64,000 bases of DNA from Nitrospira sp. (GTDB lineage Bacteria; Nitrospirota; Nitrospiria; Nitrospirales; Nitrospiraceae), in NCBI GenBank assembly GCA_029194725.1, contig JARFXQ010000005.1, positions 175,447 through 239,446 of the forward strand, given 5' to 3'. The notes beneath the pieces are model-generated. The model ran no database searches, was not told the DNA's origin, and saw only the letters and a list, made by a program, of their open reading frames with translations. A program made the translations under genes and the position numbers. The stretch's first letter is position 1. Every line of letters begins with the position of its first letter. This document shows positions 1 to 9,312 of the stretch, piece by piece.

Positions 1-822
1 GCGCTGTTTGGCTTCTGGCTCAATGCGTCCTTTCTATCCGCAAATGAGCCACCGGGCCAGGATTCGATCGAGCCACCGAAGAGCCGAGATGGCGCGCCGA
101 TGATCGTGGTGCCTGCCGGCTTGTTCCCAATGGGTGTGCCGGCTGGAGCCCGTGACGGAGGACGTGATGAATATCCACGTCATGACGTGTTCGTCGATAC
201 ATTCTTGATCGACAAATTTGAAGTGACAAACGGCCGTTATCTGGAATTCGTGAAGGCCACAGGACATCGCGTTCCACAAAATCCAAGAAATCCGACCAGA
301 AACCTCTGGCAAGGAGAGAGCATCACCGATTCGTTGACTGATCGACCCGTGATCAACGTTGATTGGTTTGATGCCGAAGCCTATTGCAGCTGGGCAGGTA
401 AACGACTTCCCACTGAAGCCGAATGGGAAAAGGCGGCCAAGGGGACGTCCGATAGACGATTCCCCTGGGGCAACGTGGAACCAACCCCCAAACATCTTAA
501 CTACAACCAACCGTGGATCGGGGAGAAGACTCTGATGCCTGTCGGAAGTTATGAGGCTGGCAAGAGCCCGTATGGCCTATATGACATGGCGGGCAATGTT
601 TGGGAATGGGTCAATGACTGGTACGATGCCCAATACTATGAGAAGAGCCCGAAAAAGAATCCAAAAGGTCCCGACACAGGCACGAAGAAAGTGATCAGGG
701 GTGCGGGTTGGCAAAACGAGACACCCACGGTTCGCATCTTTACTCGTGTCGAGAGCGATCCAACGGTTCGAAACGAGTCCACAGGATTTCGTTGCGCGGC
801 CAGTACACCGATGAATCGGTGA
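1..822 (+). CDS. Formylglycine-generating enzyme (SUMF1/FGE-sulfatase) family protein, 5' truncated by window edge
   Basis: The reading frame is open from the first base, so the true start lies upstream; the first in-frame ATG at 100 falls inside the domain. Before it, the residues GFWLNASFLSANEPPG look like the end of a signal or anchor segment, suggesting an exported protein. The visible 273 residues carry the FGE/SUMF1 core: 'FEVTNGRYLEF', 'PVINVDWFDAEAYCSWAGK', 'LPTEAEWEKAA', 'YDMAGNVWEW' and the C-terminal 'RGAGW...GFRCA'. Family members oxidise a sulfatase cysteine to formylglycine or, more often in bacteria, act as binding or modifying domains of unclear function. I see no sulfatase gene in the window, so enzymatic activity is unproven. 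It is followed by a hairpin-forming repeat at 865-900. Confidence 0.85.
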   Translation, partial: ALFGFWLNASFLSANEPPGQDSIEPPKSRDGAPMIVVPAGLFPMGVPAGARDGGRDEYPRHDVFVDTFLIDKFEVTNGRYLEFVKATGHRVPQNPRNPTRNLWQGESITDSLTDRPVINVDWFDAEAYCSWAGKRLPTEAEWEKAAKGTSDRRFPWGNVEPTPKHLNYNQPWIGEKTLMPVGSYEAGKSPYGLYDMAGNVWEWVNDWYDAQYYEKSPKKNPKGPDTGTKKVIRGAGWQNETPTVRIFTRVESDPTVRNESTGFRCAASTPMNR

Positions 823-862
823 ACCGGGAATCCCTCGACTATCTAATACCGAATTTACTCTG

Positions 863-900
863 CTAGCAGGCTGCGGGAAACCCGAGTGGCATGAGCCTGC
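863..900. repeat. Short hairpin copy of the AGCAGGCTGCGG intergenic repeat
   Basis: The arms 'agcaggct' (865-872) and 'agcctgct' (893-900) are perfect inverted complements around a 20-nt loop. The left arm reads 'tagcaggctgcggg', the same terminus as the 138-bp repeats at 10267 and 23109. It lies about 40 bp after the FGE-like gene and could act as a terminator-like structure, but there is no T-run. I read it as a degenerate or solo end of the same repeat family. Confidence 0.5.
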
Positions 901-1141
901 TGAACCCCACCGTCTAGCTTTTGCGTTCGCGAATCCCAGCTGAGCTGAGGGAGTCGTTCACAGGGGAGCACGGTCGTAGGCCGCTGGACTTCCTAAACAA
1001 TCCTTCCAAGGCTTTCCGCTTTTCCTGACTGCGGGCTTGTCTCCCATCACCGCTTAAGGTTCCCCATCCCGAACCGAAAGAGTGTGAGGCAAGATGTAAG
1101 CTGCCCGGTGTGAATGTTCGACCTGAACTTGACATTACCTG

Positions 1142-1173
1142 AATGAGGGAATGCCCTAATGAGGGAATGCCCT
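1142..1173. repeat. Perfect 16-bp tandem direct repeat upstream of the chemoreceptor
   Basis: The unit 'aatgagggaatgccct' occurs twice head-to-tail with no spacer (1142-1157 and 1158-1173). It sits in the 470-bp gap 823-1293, about 120 bp before the chemoreceptor start. A TTGACA hexamer at 1129-1134 lies just before it, but no good -10 at 16-18 bp follows. A regulator-binding repeat or replication slippage are both possible. The rest of this gap (901-1128 and 1174-1280) holds no convincing gene; a minus-strand reading frame there has no homologue I recognise. Confidence 0.6.
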
Positions 1174-1293
1174 TTGTGTGTTTTGTGGCGGTGGCCATGT
1201 TCGACGTGGCGCAATTGAGCGAACGCGATGGAAAGGGCATAGCAGACACGAAGGTGCACGGAGGCCTGGCTAGTTGCACTTGAGGGAGGTCCT

Positions 1294-4068
1294 ATGATCG
1301 AGAAGTTCAGCAATTTCAAGATCAGATCAAAACTGCTGTGCGGGTTCGGGGTCATCGGACTACTACTCGTCATCATCGGCGGCCTGTCCATCGTGGGCAT
1401 GAATCGGCTGAATGGGAACACGGAGTTTATCTATAAGACGAACTTGATCGGAGTCACGGTCATGGGTGATCTACGCGCGCAGATGCAGCGTAGGAGCAAC
1501 TTCGTCGTATGGCACATTCTGGCAAATGACTCGGCCACGATGGCTGCACGAGAGAAGAGCATTGCGGAACTCGACAAAGCAATAGAGGATCTCTTGGCGA
1601 AGTATGTCCCGCTCATCGTCACGGAACCTGAAAGAAAGGTATTTGAAAAACTAGAAGCCGGGATTCCAGAGTATATGGAAGCCCGCAAAAAAGTGCTGCA
1701 ACTCAGCAAGAACTTCAGCAAGGACGCGGCAGCAGAGGTTCAGAAGACCGAGCTCGCAGGGAAAATCGACGTGCTCTATGACGCAGTCGACTGGTTGGTC
1801 GAAGAAAACAAGAGACAGGCGGAGGAAAGTTATCGATCCGGCCACGAGCTCAGCACGAACTTGAATTGGGGCATGGGGATATTGAACATCAGCGCGATCC
1901 TCATCGGTGCATTCACCGTATGGTTCGTCTCCAAGATGATCAGTAAGAACTTGCTGAATGTGCTTGACGCGGCCCATAAGCTGCAAGGCGGTCAATTGAC
2001 CCACCGCTCGACGGTCACGACACAGGACGAAATCGGAGGGTTGGCGCAGGCGTTCAATCAAATGGCCGAGGCGTTGGCCCAGGCGGCGGGCAAACAACAG
2101 GAGATGATGGAGGAGATGCAGGCACGCATCGACATCATGAACACCACGAGCATCGTCTCGGAAGCCGACCTCAAGGGCGATATCCTCACCGCCAACGAGA
2201 AATATCGTGAAATCTCCAAGTACTCAGAAAAAGAATTGATCGGTAGTCCACACAGCATCACGCGCCATCCGGATATGCCGAAGGAGACCTTCAAGACCAT
2301 GTGGAAAACCATCGGTCGGGGGGAGATCTTTCGGGGCGTCATCAAGAACCGCGCGAAGGATGGTACACCCTATTATGTCGATGCGGTGATCAAGCCGATC
2401 ATGGATTCGAACGGCAAACCCAGAAAATACTTGGGTGTGCGTTACGAAATTACGCAATACGAGCTCGCGCGTCAGAATATGAAGGGCATCGTCGATGCCA
2501 TAGACGCCTCCTACGCCACCATCGAGTTCGATCTCAAAGGCAATGTCCTCACAGCCAACAATGTGTTCTTGCAAACGATGGGCTACAGCCTGGATGAAAT
2601 TAAGGGCAAGCATCACAGTCAGTTCGTAGAATCGTCGTACAGCGGATCGCCCGAGTATCGCGCCTTCTGGGAGAAGCTCGGGCGCGGCGAGCGAGAGGCC
2701 GGCCAGTACAGATGCATCACGAAGAGCGGTAAGGAGGTTTGGGTCCAGTCCAGTTACAACCCGGTCATGGACGAGATGGGGCGCCCGTTCAAAGTGCTGC
2801 AATTGGCCGATGACATCACGGGACAGAAGCAGGCGCAGGTCGAAGTGGAAAAACTGATTGTCGCCGCGGCAGCTGGCCAACTATCCGAGCGCATCAGGAC
2901 TGATCGATTCGAGGGTACGGCCAAGGTGCTCACCCAGAGTTTCAACCAACTCCTTGATGCCGTCGCCACGCCCTTGCATGAAGCCCAAACCGTGCTCACC
3001 GCGTTGGCGAGTAACGATCTCACCAAGACATTGACGGGAGTTTATCAGGGCGAATTCGAGCAGATGAAGACCAGCTTAAACGGCGCTCTGATGAATCTAG
3101 CCACGACGATCGCCGCCGTGCGTGAATCTGTGGAGGCGGTCGCGACGTGCGCCGAAGAGATCACGAAGGGGAACGAAGACCTGTCGCAACGAACCAGCGA
3201 ACAGGCCTCGGCACTGGAAGAGACCAGTGCCTCGATGGAAGAGATGACGAGCACGGTCAAGCAGAACGCGGACAATGCCAAGCAGGCCAATCAACTGGCA
3301 GTGGCCGCGCGGGACACGGCGGACAAGGGCGGGGCGGTCACGAAACGGGCCGTGGACGCGATGGGGGAGATCAACCAGAGCAGCAAGAAGATTGCCGACA
3401 TCATCACGGTGATCGACGAGATCGCATTCCAAACAAACCTTTTGGCATTGAACGCGGCGGTGGAAGCGGCGCGGGCAGGAGAACATGGGCGCGGGTTTGC
3501 CGTGGTGGCGGCGGAGGTGCGGAACCTGGCGCAGCGTTCGGCGACGGCGGCCAAGGAAATCAAGGGCCTGATCAACGAGTCGATTCAGCGGGTGAACGAC
3601 GGCAGCGAGTTGGTCAATCAGTCGGGGAAGACGCTGGAAGAAATTGTGAGCGCGGTGAAGCGGGTGAGTGACATTATTGCTGAGATTACGGCGGCGTCGC
3701 AGGAACAGGCGAGTGGGATCGATCAGGTGAACAGGGCAATCATGGCGATGGACGAAACGACACAGCAGAATGCGGCCTTGGTGGAGGAGACCACGAGCGC
3801 CAGTCAGTCGATGAGGAGTCAAGCGGCGGAACTCCTTCGCCGAATGGCGCTGTTCAAGATCCAGGGAATGTCTGAGGCAGAGAAGGCAGCGAACGTGGCA
3901 ATCGCTAGTGTGAGGGAACATACTGCGCGGTCAATCGACCGCGCATATAACCTTCGGGAACGGAAATCGGCAAAGTCGCGACCGCCTCAAATGATTACGC
4001 CAAAGAACGCTATGGTCGTTAGCGGAGGGAATGCCTCCCAGCAGTCGGAGGAGTTCGAAGAATTTTAG
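1294..4068 (+). CDS. Methyl-accepting chemotaxis protein with two PAS domains
   Basis: This 924-residue transducer starts at an ATG preceded by AGGGAGGT. Order of parts: TM1 at about 13-35; a periplasmic four-helix-type segment to about 190; TM2 at about 192-213; HAMP to about 265; PAS1 at about 285-395; PAS2 at about 405-520; a second HAMP-like linker; then a full signalling domain with the hairpin tip '[20 protein letters not shown]'. PAS1 has the Aer-like pattern '[20 protein letters not shown]', suggesting redox or flavin sensing, though the ligand is not deducible. The C-terminus ends in EFEEF, resembling the xWxxF tether that CheR and CheB bind, with Phe in place of Trp. CheR, CheD and CheB follow directly. 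No CheA or CheW is encoded in the window. Confidence 0.95.
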   Translation: MIEKFSNFKIRSKLLCGFGVIGLLLVIIGGLSIVGMNRLNGNTEFIYKTNLIGVTVMGDLRAQMQRRSNFVVWHILANDSATMAAREKSIAELDKAIEDLLAKYVPLIVTEPERKVFEKLEAGIPEYMEARKKVLQLSKNFSKDAAAEVQKTELAGKIDVLYDAVDWLVEENKRQAEESYRSGHELSTNLNWGMGILNISAILIGAFTVWFVSKMISKNLLNVLDAAHKLQGGQLTHRSTVTTQDEIGGLAQAFNQMAEALAQAAGKQQEMMEEMQARIDIMNTTSIVSEADLKGDILTANEKYREISKYSEKELIGSPHSITRHPDMPKETFKTMWKTIGRGEIFRGVIKNRAKDGTPYYVDAVIKPIMDSNGKPRKYLGVRYEITQYELARQNMKGIVDAIDASYATIEFDLKGNVLTANNVFLQTMGYSLDEIKGKHHSQFVESSYSGSPEYRAFWEKLGRGEREAGQYRCITKSGKEVWVQSSYNPVMDEMGRPFKVLQLADDITGQKQAQVEVEKLIVAAAAGQLSERIRTDRFEGTAKVLTQSFNQLLDAVATPLHEAQTVLTALASNDLTKTLTGVYQGEFEQMKTSLNGALMNLATTIAAVRESVEAVATCAEEITKGNEDLSQRTSEQASALEETSASMEEMTSTVKQNADNAKQANQLAVAARDTADKGGAVTKRAVDAMGEINQSSKKIADIITVIDEIAFQTNLLALNAAVEAARAGEHGRGFAVVAAEVRNLAQRSATAAKEIKGLINESIQRVNDGSELVNQSGKTLEEIVSAVKRVSDIIAEITAASQEQASGIDQVNRAIMAMDETTQQNAALVEETTSASQSMRSQAAELLRRMALFKIQGMSEAEKAANVAIASVREHTARSIDRAYNLRERKSAKSRPPQMITPKNAMVVSGGNASQQSEEFEEF

Positions 4069-4324
4069 CGGGGGATCGCTCAGTCGAAACGGATCTCGAT
4101 AGGAGGTTTCGCTTCATGACGTCACGCCGTTCTGTATGGGCCTCAACCTAACCATCAGAAGGTTTGCGCAACGCCTGGTGTACATAGCACCTTCCGGCCG
4201 GCCTCATCAGCCTCTTTCCGTCCGCTTCGTTTAAGATTTGCTCTCGACAGGCCGATAGAGCCCTATGCATGGGTGCGTCACGTCAACCGGCGGCGCGCCT
4301 TGTTCGTCACGGGCTTTGACCGTC

Positions 4325-5143
4325 ATGGAATACGCCATCTCGACAGAGGAGTATCAGCGCTTTCGGAGGCTTATCTACGACAAGAGCGGGATTTCGCTTG
4401 GAGACCGAAAACAATCGTTGGTGAAATCCCGGTTGTCCAAACGACTGCGCGACCTCCAGTTGTCGACGTTTTCAGAGTATTACGATCTCATCGTGAGCGA
4501 TCCGAAAGGGGAAGAATTCACCCGTCTGCTGGATCTGATCTCGACTAATAAGACCGATTTCTTTCGTGAGCCGAAACATTTTGATTTCCTCCGCGACAGG
4601 ATTCTTCCCGAATTGGCGGAAGAAAAGCGTATCCGCATCTGGTCGTCCGCCTGCTCGACCGGTGAAGAGCCCTATACGATCGCCATGACGCTCTTCGAAC
4701 ATGCGCAGAATCCAGACCAGTGGGATTTCAAGATACTCGCTTCGGATCTTTCAACCCGAGTATTGGATCAAGCGGCAGCCGGTACGTACAACGAAGACCG
4801 CTTCCGTGATGTGCCGCCGGAGGTGCTCAGGCGACATTTCTTACGTGGGCGGGGGGGCAGCACGGGTCTCTTCAAGGTGAAGCCGCATCTTGCTGCGGTG
4901 ATTCAATTTCGTCGCCTCAACTTGATGGACAGTCAGTTCCCCATCAAGAATCCTCTGGATCTGATCTTCTGCCGGAATGTCATGATCTACTTCGACCGAC
5001 CGACTCAGGAAACATTGATCAAGAAGTTCCACCGTCATCTGAAGCCGGGCGGCTATCTCTTCATCGGGCATTCCGAGAGCCTTCAGTGGGTGAATCACGC
5101 GTTCAAATCGTTGGCTCCGACGATCTATCAGAGGGAACACTGA
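4325..5143 (+). CDS. cheR: CheR chemoreceptor glutamate methyltransferase
   Basis: CheR transfers methyl groups from S-adenosylmethionine to glutamates of chemoreceptors. The 272-residue product has the N-terminal helical CheR_N domain ('YDKSGISLGDRKQSLVKSRL'), the 'NKTDFFRE' motif, the SAM-binding 'SSACSTGEEPYT' at about 106-117 and 'IFCRNVMIYF' near 218. An upstream ATG at 4265 would add 20 residues of unlikely sequence; neither start has a strong Shine-Dalgarno, and 4325 fits family length. Its stop overlaps the extended reading frame of cheD, and the MCP-CheR-CheD-CheB order points to an adaptation unit for the upstream receptor. Confidence 0.93.
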   Translation: MEYAISTEEYQRFRRLIYDKSGISLGDRKQSLVKSRLSKRLRDLQLSTFSEYYDLIVSDPKGEEFTRLLDLISTNKTDFFREPKHFDFLRDRILPELAEEKRIRIWSSACSTGEEPYTIAMTLFEHAQNPDQWDFKILASDLSTRVLDQAAAGTYNEDRFRDVPPEVLRRHFLRGRGGSTGLFKVKPHLAAVIQFRRLNLMDSQFPIKNPLDLIFCRNVMIYFDRPTQETLIKKFHRHLKPGGYLFIGHSESLQWVNHAFKSLAPTIYQREH

Positions 5144-5148
5144 CATCG

Positions 5149-5760
5149 ATGGCGCTGATCCAGACCGATCGCTTCGCCCAGATTCGGCGGCTGCATGACA
5201 GGCGTTTCCCGCACGAAATTGCCGCGATCCTGCCGGGAGAATTCTTTGTAAGTCCGGATCCCATGATTGTCTATACCGTGCTGGGGTCCTGCGTGTCGGC
5301 TTGTGTTCGTGATCCGGTCGCAGGTGTCGGCGGGATGAACCATTTTATGCTGCCACAGCCAAAAGAGGAGGGGAATGACTCGTGGGGTGAGTCTACTAGA
5401 TACGGCACCTATGCGATGGAGTCGCTGATCAACGAAATTATCAAGCACGGGGGGAGCAAGAACCGCCTGGAGATCAAGTTGTTCGGGGCAGGACGAATAT
5501 ACGATGGCAACATCGATGTGGGTGCCAGGAATGCAGAGTGGGTCCTGGGCTATCTCCAAGCGGAAGGACTAACGGCTTCTAAGACGGATCTCGGGGACGT
5601 GTTCCCGCGAAAGATTTACTACTTTACCGAGTCGGGACGAGTGCTGATGAAGAAGATTGAGCGTGTGAAGAATCATACGATCGCCGAACGCGAAAGCGAG
5701 TATGCGGCAAGAATTCAGTCGAAAGAACAAGTGCCTGCAGAGGACAGGCCACTGCTCTGA
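5149..5760 (+). CDS. cheD: CheD chemoreceptor glutamine deamidase
   Basis: CheD deamidates receptor glutamines and can also bind CheC or other phosphatases. The 203-residue protein shows 'YTVLGSCVSACVRD' with the catalytic cysteine and the upstream threonine, and 'GGMNHFMLP' with the catalytic histidine, as in the CheD fold. I chose ATG 5149 because AGAGGGAA lies about 10 bases upstream and the family begins near here. An alternative start at 5086 would overlap cheR by 58 bases. The C-terminal 25 residues after the fold are charged and poorly conserved. It lies between cheR and cheB on the same strand. Confidence 0.92.
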   Translation: MALIQTDRFAQIRRLHDRRFPHEIAAILPGEFFVSPDPMIVYTVLGSCVSACVRDPVAGVGGMNHFMLPQPKEEGNDSWGESTRYGTYAMESLINEIIKHGGSKNRLEIKLFGAGRIYDGNIDVGARNAEWVLGYLQAEGLTASKTDLGDVFPRKIYYFTESGRVLMKKIERVKNHTIAERESEYAARIQSKEQVPAEDRPLL

Positions 5761-5839
5761 TGGACCAAGGGGTCAGCGGCTCTGATCCTCGATCCATGCG
5801 GATGGGCTACCGGTGATCGGTCACCAGGAATCGATCAAT

Positions 5840-6898
5840 ATGATTCGCGTTTTGACGGTTGATGACTCGGCATTGATGCGGCAAGTGCTTGCCATGTTGC
5901 TCGCCAAAGATCCCCAAATTGAGGTCGTCGGCTCGGCGCCGGATCCCTACATTGCGCGGGAGAGGATTAAGGCGCTGAACCCTGATGTGCTGACTCTCGA
6001 TGTGGAAATGCCCAAGATGGACGGACTCACATTTTTGGAGAAGCTGATGCGTGGGCATCCAATGCCGGTGGTCATGGTGAGTTCGCTGACGGAGGTCGGC
6101 TGCCAGACGACATTGCGCGCGCTTGAACTCGGAGCGGTGGATTTTATTGCCAAGCCGAAGATCGATCTTCGGGAGGGGATGGAGGAGATCGCCCAGGATC
6201 TCATCGCAAAAATCAAGGCCGCGTCAGTCGCTCGGGTAAGAGGTAGGAGGGCAGAGGGGAGGGAAGATCAGAAATCCATCACCTCTGGCCCTCCGGCTCT
6301 CCCATCCGGAAGCGCCATGATCAAGACGACTGATACCATCATTGCCATTGGTTCTTCTACCGGCGGAACGGAGGCAGTGAAGGAAGTGCTGGAACGAATG
6401 CCTCCAAATATGCCGCCTATCTTGATCACGCAACATATGCCGGAACGATTCACCAAGACATGGGCTGACCGGCTGAACCGGCTCTGTCGGATTGCCGTCA
6501 AAGAAGCTCAGGACGGAGATAGTGTCTTGCCGGGACATGCCCTGATCGCTCCGGGTAATTTCCATATGACCTTGGCCAGGAACGGGGCTCGGTACAGGGT
6601 GCGGATCAATCAAGATCTCCCGGTCAATCGCCACCGGCCGTCGGTGGATGTCATGTTTGCCTCGATCGCTCGATATGCCGGCGCCAATGCCATCGGTGTG
6701 ATTCTTACCGGAATGGGGGGAGACGGCGCCAAAGAGCTGCTGACGATGAAGCAGGCGGGCGCGTTCACGATCGCTCAGGATGAAGCAAGTTGCGTGGTGT
6801 TCGGGATGCCGAAGGAGGCCATCAAGGCCGGTGCGGTCGACAAAGTTTTGCCACTGGATGGCATTGCCGAGGCCATCCTTGCCCACGTCGGGCGCTGA
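5840..6898 (+). CDS. cheB: CheB receiver-methylesterase/deamidase
   Basis: CheB removes receptor methyl groups when its receiver is phosphorylated by CheA. The 352-residue product has an N-terminal receiver ('VDDSALMRQ', phospho-Asp in 'LTLDVEMPKMDG'), a linker at about 130-160 rich in Arg, Glu and Pro, and a C-terminal esterase with a Ser-His-Asp triad in 'AIGSSTGGTEAV', 'ITQHMPERFT' and 'LTGMGGDGAKEL'. ATG 5840 follows AGGA at suitable spacing and gives the standard N-terminus; ATG 5813 would add nine residues. The cognate kinase is not in the window. Confidence 0.95.
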   Translation: MIRVLTVDDSALMRQVLAMLLAKDPQIEVVGSAPDPYIARERIKALNPDVLTLDVEMPKMDGLTFLEKLMRGHPMPVVMVSSLTEVGCQTTLRALELGAVDFIAKPKIDLREGMEEIAQDLIAKIKAASVARVRGRRAEGREDQKSITSGPPALPSGSAMIKTTDTIIAIGSSTGGTEAVKEVLERMPPNMPPILITQHMPERFTKTWADRLNRLCRIAVKEAQDGDSVLPGHALIAPGNFHMTLARNGARYRVRINQDLPVNRHRPSVDVMFASIARYAGANAIGVILTGMGGDGAKELLTMKQAGAFTIAQDEASCVVFGMPKEAIKAGAVDKVLPLDGIAEAILAHVGR

Positions 6899-6914
6899 CG
6901 AAGCTGGAGGCTAT

Positions 6915-7253
6915 ATGCCGATTACTCAACGGCTATTGCACGACGCCACCGTGATCCACATTGATGAGCTGTTCACCTACCGCAATCGCAAGGATTTTTC
7001 ATCTGCAGTGACGGCGTTTAAGGAATCCCAAAGCCGGCACCTCATCGTCAACCTGCACCAGGCGACCTATGTCGACAGCGCGGCGATCGGGCTCTTGGCG
7101 TTAACATCCCAGCAACTCACGGCGGCAGAACGACGACTCAGCCTGGTGGGTCCGCAGGGTACGGTGAGGCAGATTCTTGAGATGGCAAACATCGACCGGA
7201 TGATTGCGGTGTTTCCTACAGAGGAAGCGGCGGCTGCAGCCCGGGGCTCGTGA
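6915..7253 (+). CDS. STAS-domain anti-sigma factor antagonist (first of two)
   Basis: This 112-residue single STAS domain resembles SpoIIAA/RsbV. The conserved phospho-acceptor region reads 'YVDSAAIGLLALTS', with Ser in the expected DS position. ATG 6915 has GGAGG seven bases upstream; earlier starts run through cheB in another frame. In partner-switching systems such a protein is phosphorylated by a HATPase kinase and dephosphorylated by a PP2C phosphatase. Proteins of both kinds are encoded just downstream. Its 16-base spacing from cheB suggests co-transcription with the adaptation genes. Confidence 0.88.
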   Translation: MPITQRLLHDATVIHIDELFTYRNRKDFSSAVTAFKESQSRHLIVNLHQATYVDSAAIGLLALTSQQLTAAERRLSLVGPQGTVRQILEMANIDRMIAVFPTEEAAAAARGS

Positions 7254-7300
7254 GAGCTCGATGCGAGCCGACCTTGATTGATCCGAAGAAGGAGGTACTC

Positions 7301-7651
7301 ATGGCGATGCAAACGAAAGAACGACCAGTTCCAAACGGGGTCATCCTCGAAATGACGGGTGATCTGACCTATGCCAATCGTGAACAGTTTAAGACGGCGG
7401 TCGAAGCCATCCGGCAGAAAGGCTGCCGGCATCTAATTTTGAACATGGCTGAGGTTCGATTCGTGGACAGCTCCGGACTTGGCTTGCTGGCCCTCGTCTC
7501 TCAGAATTTTAGACTGAGTCAAGGCAAAGTGAGCATGTTGAAGCCGCAGAGCTATGTACGGGAAATTATGGGCCTGGCGAACATTCAGAAGTTGATCCCA
7601 GTCTACGACAACGAGCAAGACGCGTTAACTGGACATCAGCAAGCAGCGTAG
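7301..7651 (+). CDS. STAS-domain anti-sigma factor antagonist (second of two)
   Basis: This is a 116-residue STAS domain paralogous to the preceding gene, with the canonical 'FVDSSGLGLLALVS' site whose first Ser would be the phospho-acceptor. A strong AAGGAGGT precedes ATG 7301, so the longer frame starting at 7250 is not used. Two STAS partners beside one phosphatase and one kinase-type protein suggest either two outputs or a competing pair. The target, a sigma factor or another effector, is not identifiable here. Confidence 0.9.
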   Translation: MAMQTKERPVPNGVILEMTGDLTYANREQFKTAVEAIRQKGCRHLILNMAEVRFVDSSGLGLLALVSQNFRLSQGKVSMLKPQSYVREIMGLANIQKLIPVYDNEQDALTGHQQAA

Positions 7652-7720
7652 CCACACCATGACGCCGCCCGTCAGTACGTACATTCGCCATGCGTGCCGT
7701 CTCTCGTCACAGGGGATATG

Positions 7721-8929
7721 ATGTCGACTCCAGTGAAGATATCCACTCCTCGAAACGTCGAAACGCCGGCACCGCAAACCGTGTTGGTCGTGGACGATGA
7801 GCCTACCGCAAGGGTGGCGTTGGCTGCTCGACTCAAACGGCTCGGCTATCGGGTGATCGAAGCCGGAGACGGAAAGGCCGGGTTGGAAGCGCTTCGCCGC
7901 GAGCGACCAGATCTGACCATCTTGGATTGGCTGATGCCGGAAATGGACGGCCCCTCCTTCTGTGAACTCGTTCGTCGAGATCCTGAGCTGCTGTCGAGTC
8001 AAATCCTCATGATGACCAGCCACGATCAGCCGGAGCAGATCGCGGAAGGACTGGCACGAGGCGCCGACGACTTTCTCAGCAAGGCTGCGAGCAAGTACGA
8101 AATCACGGCACGCGTTCAGGCGGGCATGCGCTCGGCTACTCTGATTCGAAGGCTTGAGGATGTGACGGAGGAAATTCTGAACAAACAGGAGGCGCTTGAA
8201 CGGGAACTTCAGTCCGCCGCCCGGTATGTCGAAACGCTGCTCCCAGCCTCGGGGACAGTCGTGCCCGGTGTGCAGATGGTTCGTGCCTATCGGCCTTCTC
8301 TCGCCTTGGGCGGTGATCTCTTCAACATCGTTCGGTGGAGCGACGACTTCTTGGGGCTGTATCTGTTGGATGCGTCCGGCCACGGTGTCTCGCCGGCGTT
8401 ACGATCAGCCTCAATTTCAACCTTCCTGCGCAGAGACAGCTTGTTGCACCATGTCGGCTCGAATGACCCTGGTGCCGTCCTGACGGAAGCGAATAAGCAG
8501 TTCCCCCTCACAGAAAATGGGCATTACTTCACGATCGTGTTCGCGAGCCTCGACCTCCGGTGCCGTACACTGTCCTACGCAACAGCCGGGCACAACGGGG
8601 TGCTACTTCACCGCCGATCTGGTGAGACCTGTTGGATGGCCCAACCGAACTTGCCGCTCGGTTTCGATAGCTCGACAACCTACGCCGCGGTGGAGCTTCC
8701 TATCACTCCGGGTGATCGTCTGTATCTGCTCAGCGACGGTCTCTATGAAGTACCGGATCCGTCCGGCGAACTATGGGGGCAAGCGCGTTTGGACGAGACG
8801 ATTCGTCGGTTGGGTGAACGACCCCTGACCGAGGCGGTCTCAGGGACGATCGCAGAGGCCATTCGATGGCAGGGGCATGAACAATTTCCGGATGATGTCG
8901 CATTGATGGGTGTGGAGATCGCCCTGTGA
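7721..8929 (+). CDS. Response regulator with C-terminal PP2C-type serine phosphatase (RsbU/SpoIIE-like)
   Basis: The product (about 402 residues) has a receiver at about 20-140 ('VLVVDDEPTARV', phospho-Asp in 'LTILDWLMPEMDG') and a SpoIIE/PP2C domain at about 185-400. Metal-binding motifs are visible: 'LGGDLF', 'LDASGHGVSPAL', 'LLSDGLYE' and 'PDDVALMGVEI'. It probably dephosphorylates one or both upstream STAS proteins when its receiver is phosphorylated. AGGGGAT at 7711 favours ATG 7721 or 7718. Its stop overlaps the frame of the following HPt gene. Domain logic matches known RR-PP2C regulators such as RsbU-type or HsbR-type proteins, but the kinase half is on a separate gene here. Confidence 0.92.
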   Translation: MSTPVKISTPRNVETPAPQTVLVVDDEPTARVALAARLKRLGYRVIEAGDGKAGLEALRRERPDLTILDWLMPEMDGPSFCELVRRDPELLSSQILMMTSHDQPEQIAEGLARGADDFLSKAASKYEITARVQAGMRSATLIRRLEDVTEEILNKQEALERELQSAARYVETLLPASGTVVPGVQMVRAYRPSLALGGDLFNIVRWSDDFLGLYLLDASGHGVSPALRSASISTFLRRDSLLHHVGSNDPGAVLTEANKQFPLTENGHYFTIVFASLDLRCRTLSYATAGHNGVLLHRRSGETCWMAQPNLPLGFDSSTTYAAVELPITPGDRLYLLSDGLYEVPDPSGELWGQARLDETIRRLGERPLTEAVSGTIAEAIRWQGHEQFPDDVALMGVEIAL

Positions 8930-8952
8930 TCGCTTCAATAGGAGTGGAACCC

Positions 8953-9312
8953 ATGAGCCGAGACCCAATTTTCAACCTGGATGAGGCTCTCGCTCGTCTG
9001 GATGGCGACCGAGAGACTTTCCAGATGATGATCGAGTTGTTCATGGAGCATGGTCCGAAGGACTTGGCGGGAGCTCAGGCGGCTCTCAGCGCCGGGAATG
9101 CTGCGGGTGTGGCACGATCCAGTCACCGGTTGAAGGGCGCGATATTGCAGTTCTGCGCTCCGGCCGCTCTTCAGGCCTGCAAAGAATTGGAAGAGTTGGC
9201 GAAAGCAGACAATCTGGCGCAGGGGGGGCGACTCTATGCCACGTTGGAGCAGGAATTCCAACGTCTTTTGGCCGCACTCTGTCAGGTGCGCGACAAAGGA
9301 ATTGCTGCATGA
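8953..9312 (+). CDS. Histidine phosphotransfer (HPt) domain protein
   Basis: The 119-residue all-helical HPt domain has the phospho-acceptor motif 'HRLKGAILQF' near residue 57. It starts at ATG 8953 with AGGAG ten bases upstream; a GTG at 8926 overlapping the previous stop is also possible. HPt proteins shuttle phosphate from a hybrid histidine kinase to receivers. The flanking genes each carry a receiver, so it likely feeds one or both. Its TGA overlaps the ATG of the next gene (ATGA at 9309), indicating translational coupling. Confidence 0.88.
   Translation: MSRDPIFNLDEALARLDGDRETFQMMIELFMEHGPKDLAGAQAALSAGNAAGVARSSHRLKGAILQFCAPAALQACKELEELAKADNLAQGGRLYATLEQEFQRLLAALCQVRDKGIAA

Noticed and set aside
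1129..1165. TTGACA-based promoter before the chemoreceptor
   Set aside because: No -10 hexamer at 16-18 bp; spacing to the nearest candidate is over 20.
914..1421. Minus-strand frames of 121 and 124 codons before the chemoreceptor
   Set aside because: No motif, atypical composition, and one overlaps the start of the conserved receptor.
3097..3921. 274-codon minus-strand frame within the chemoreceptor
   Set aside because: Arg/His-rich reverse reading of the signalling domain; no recognisable motif.
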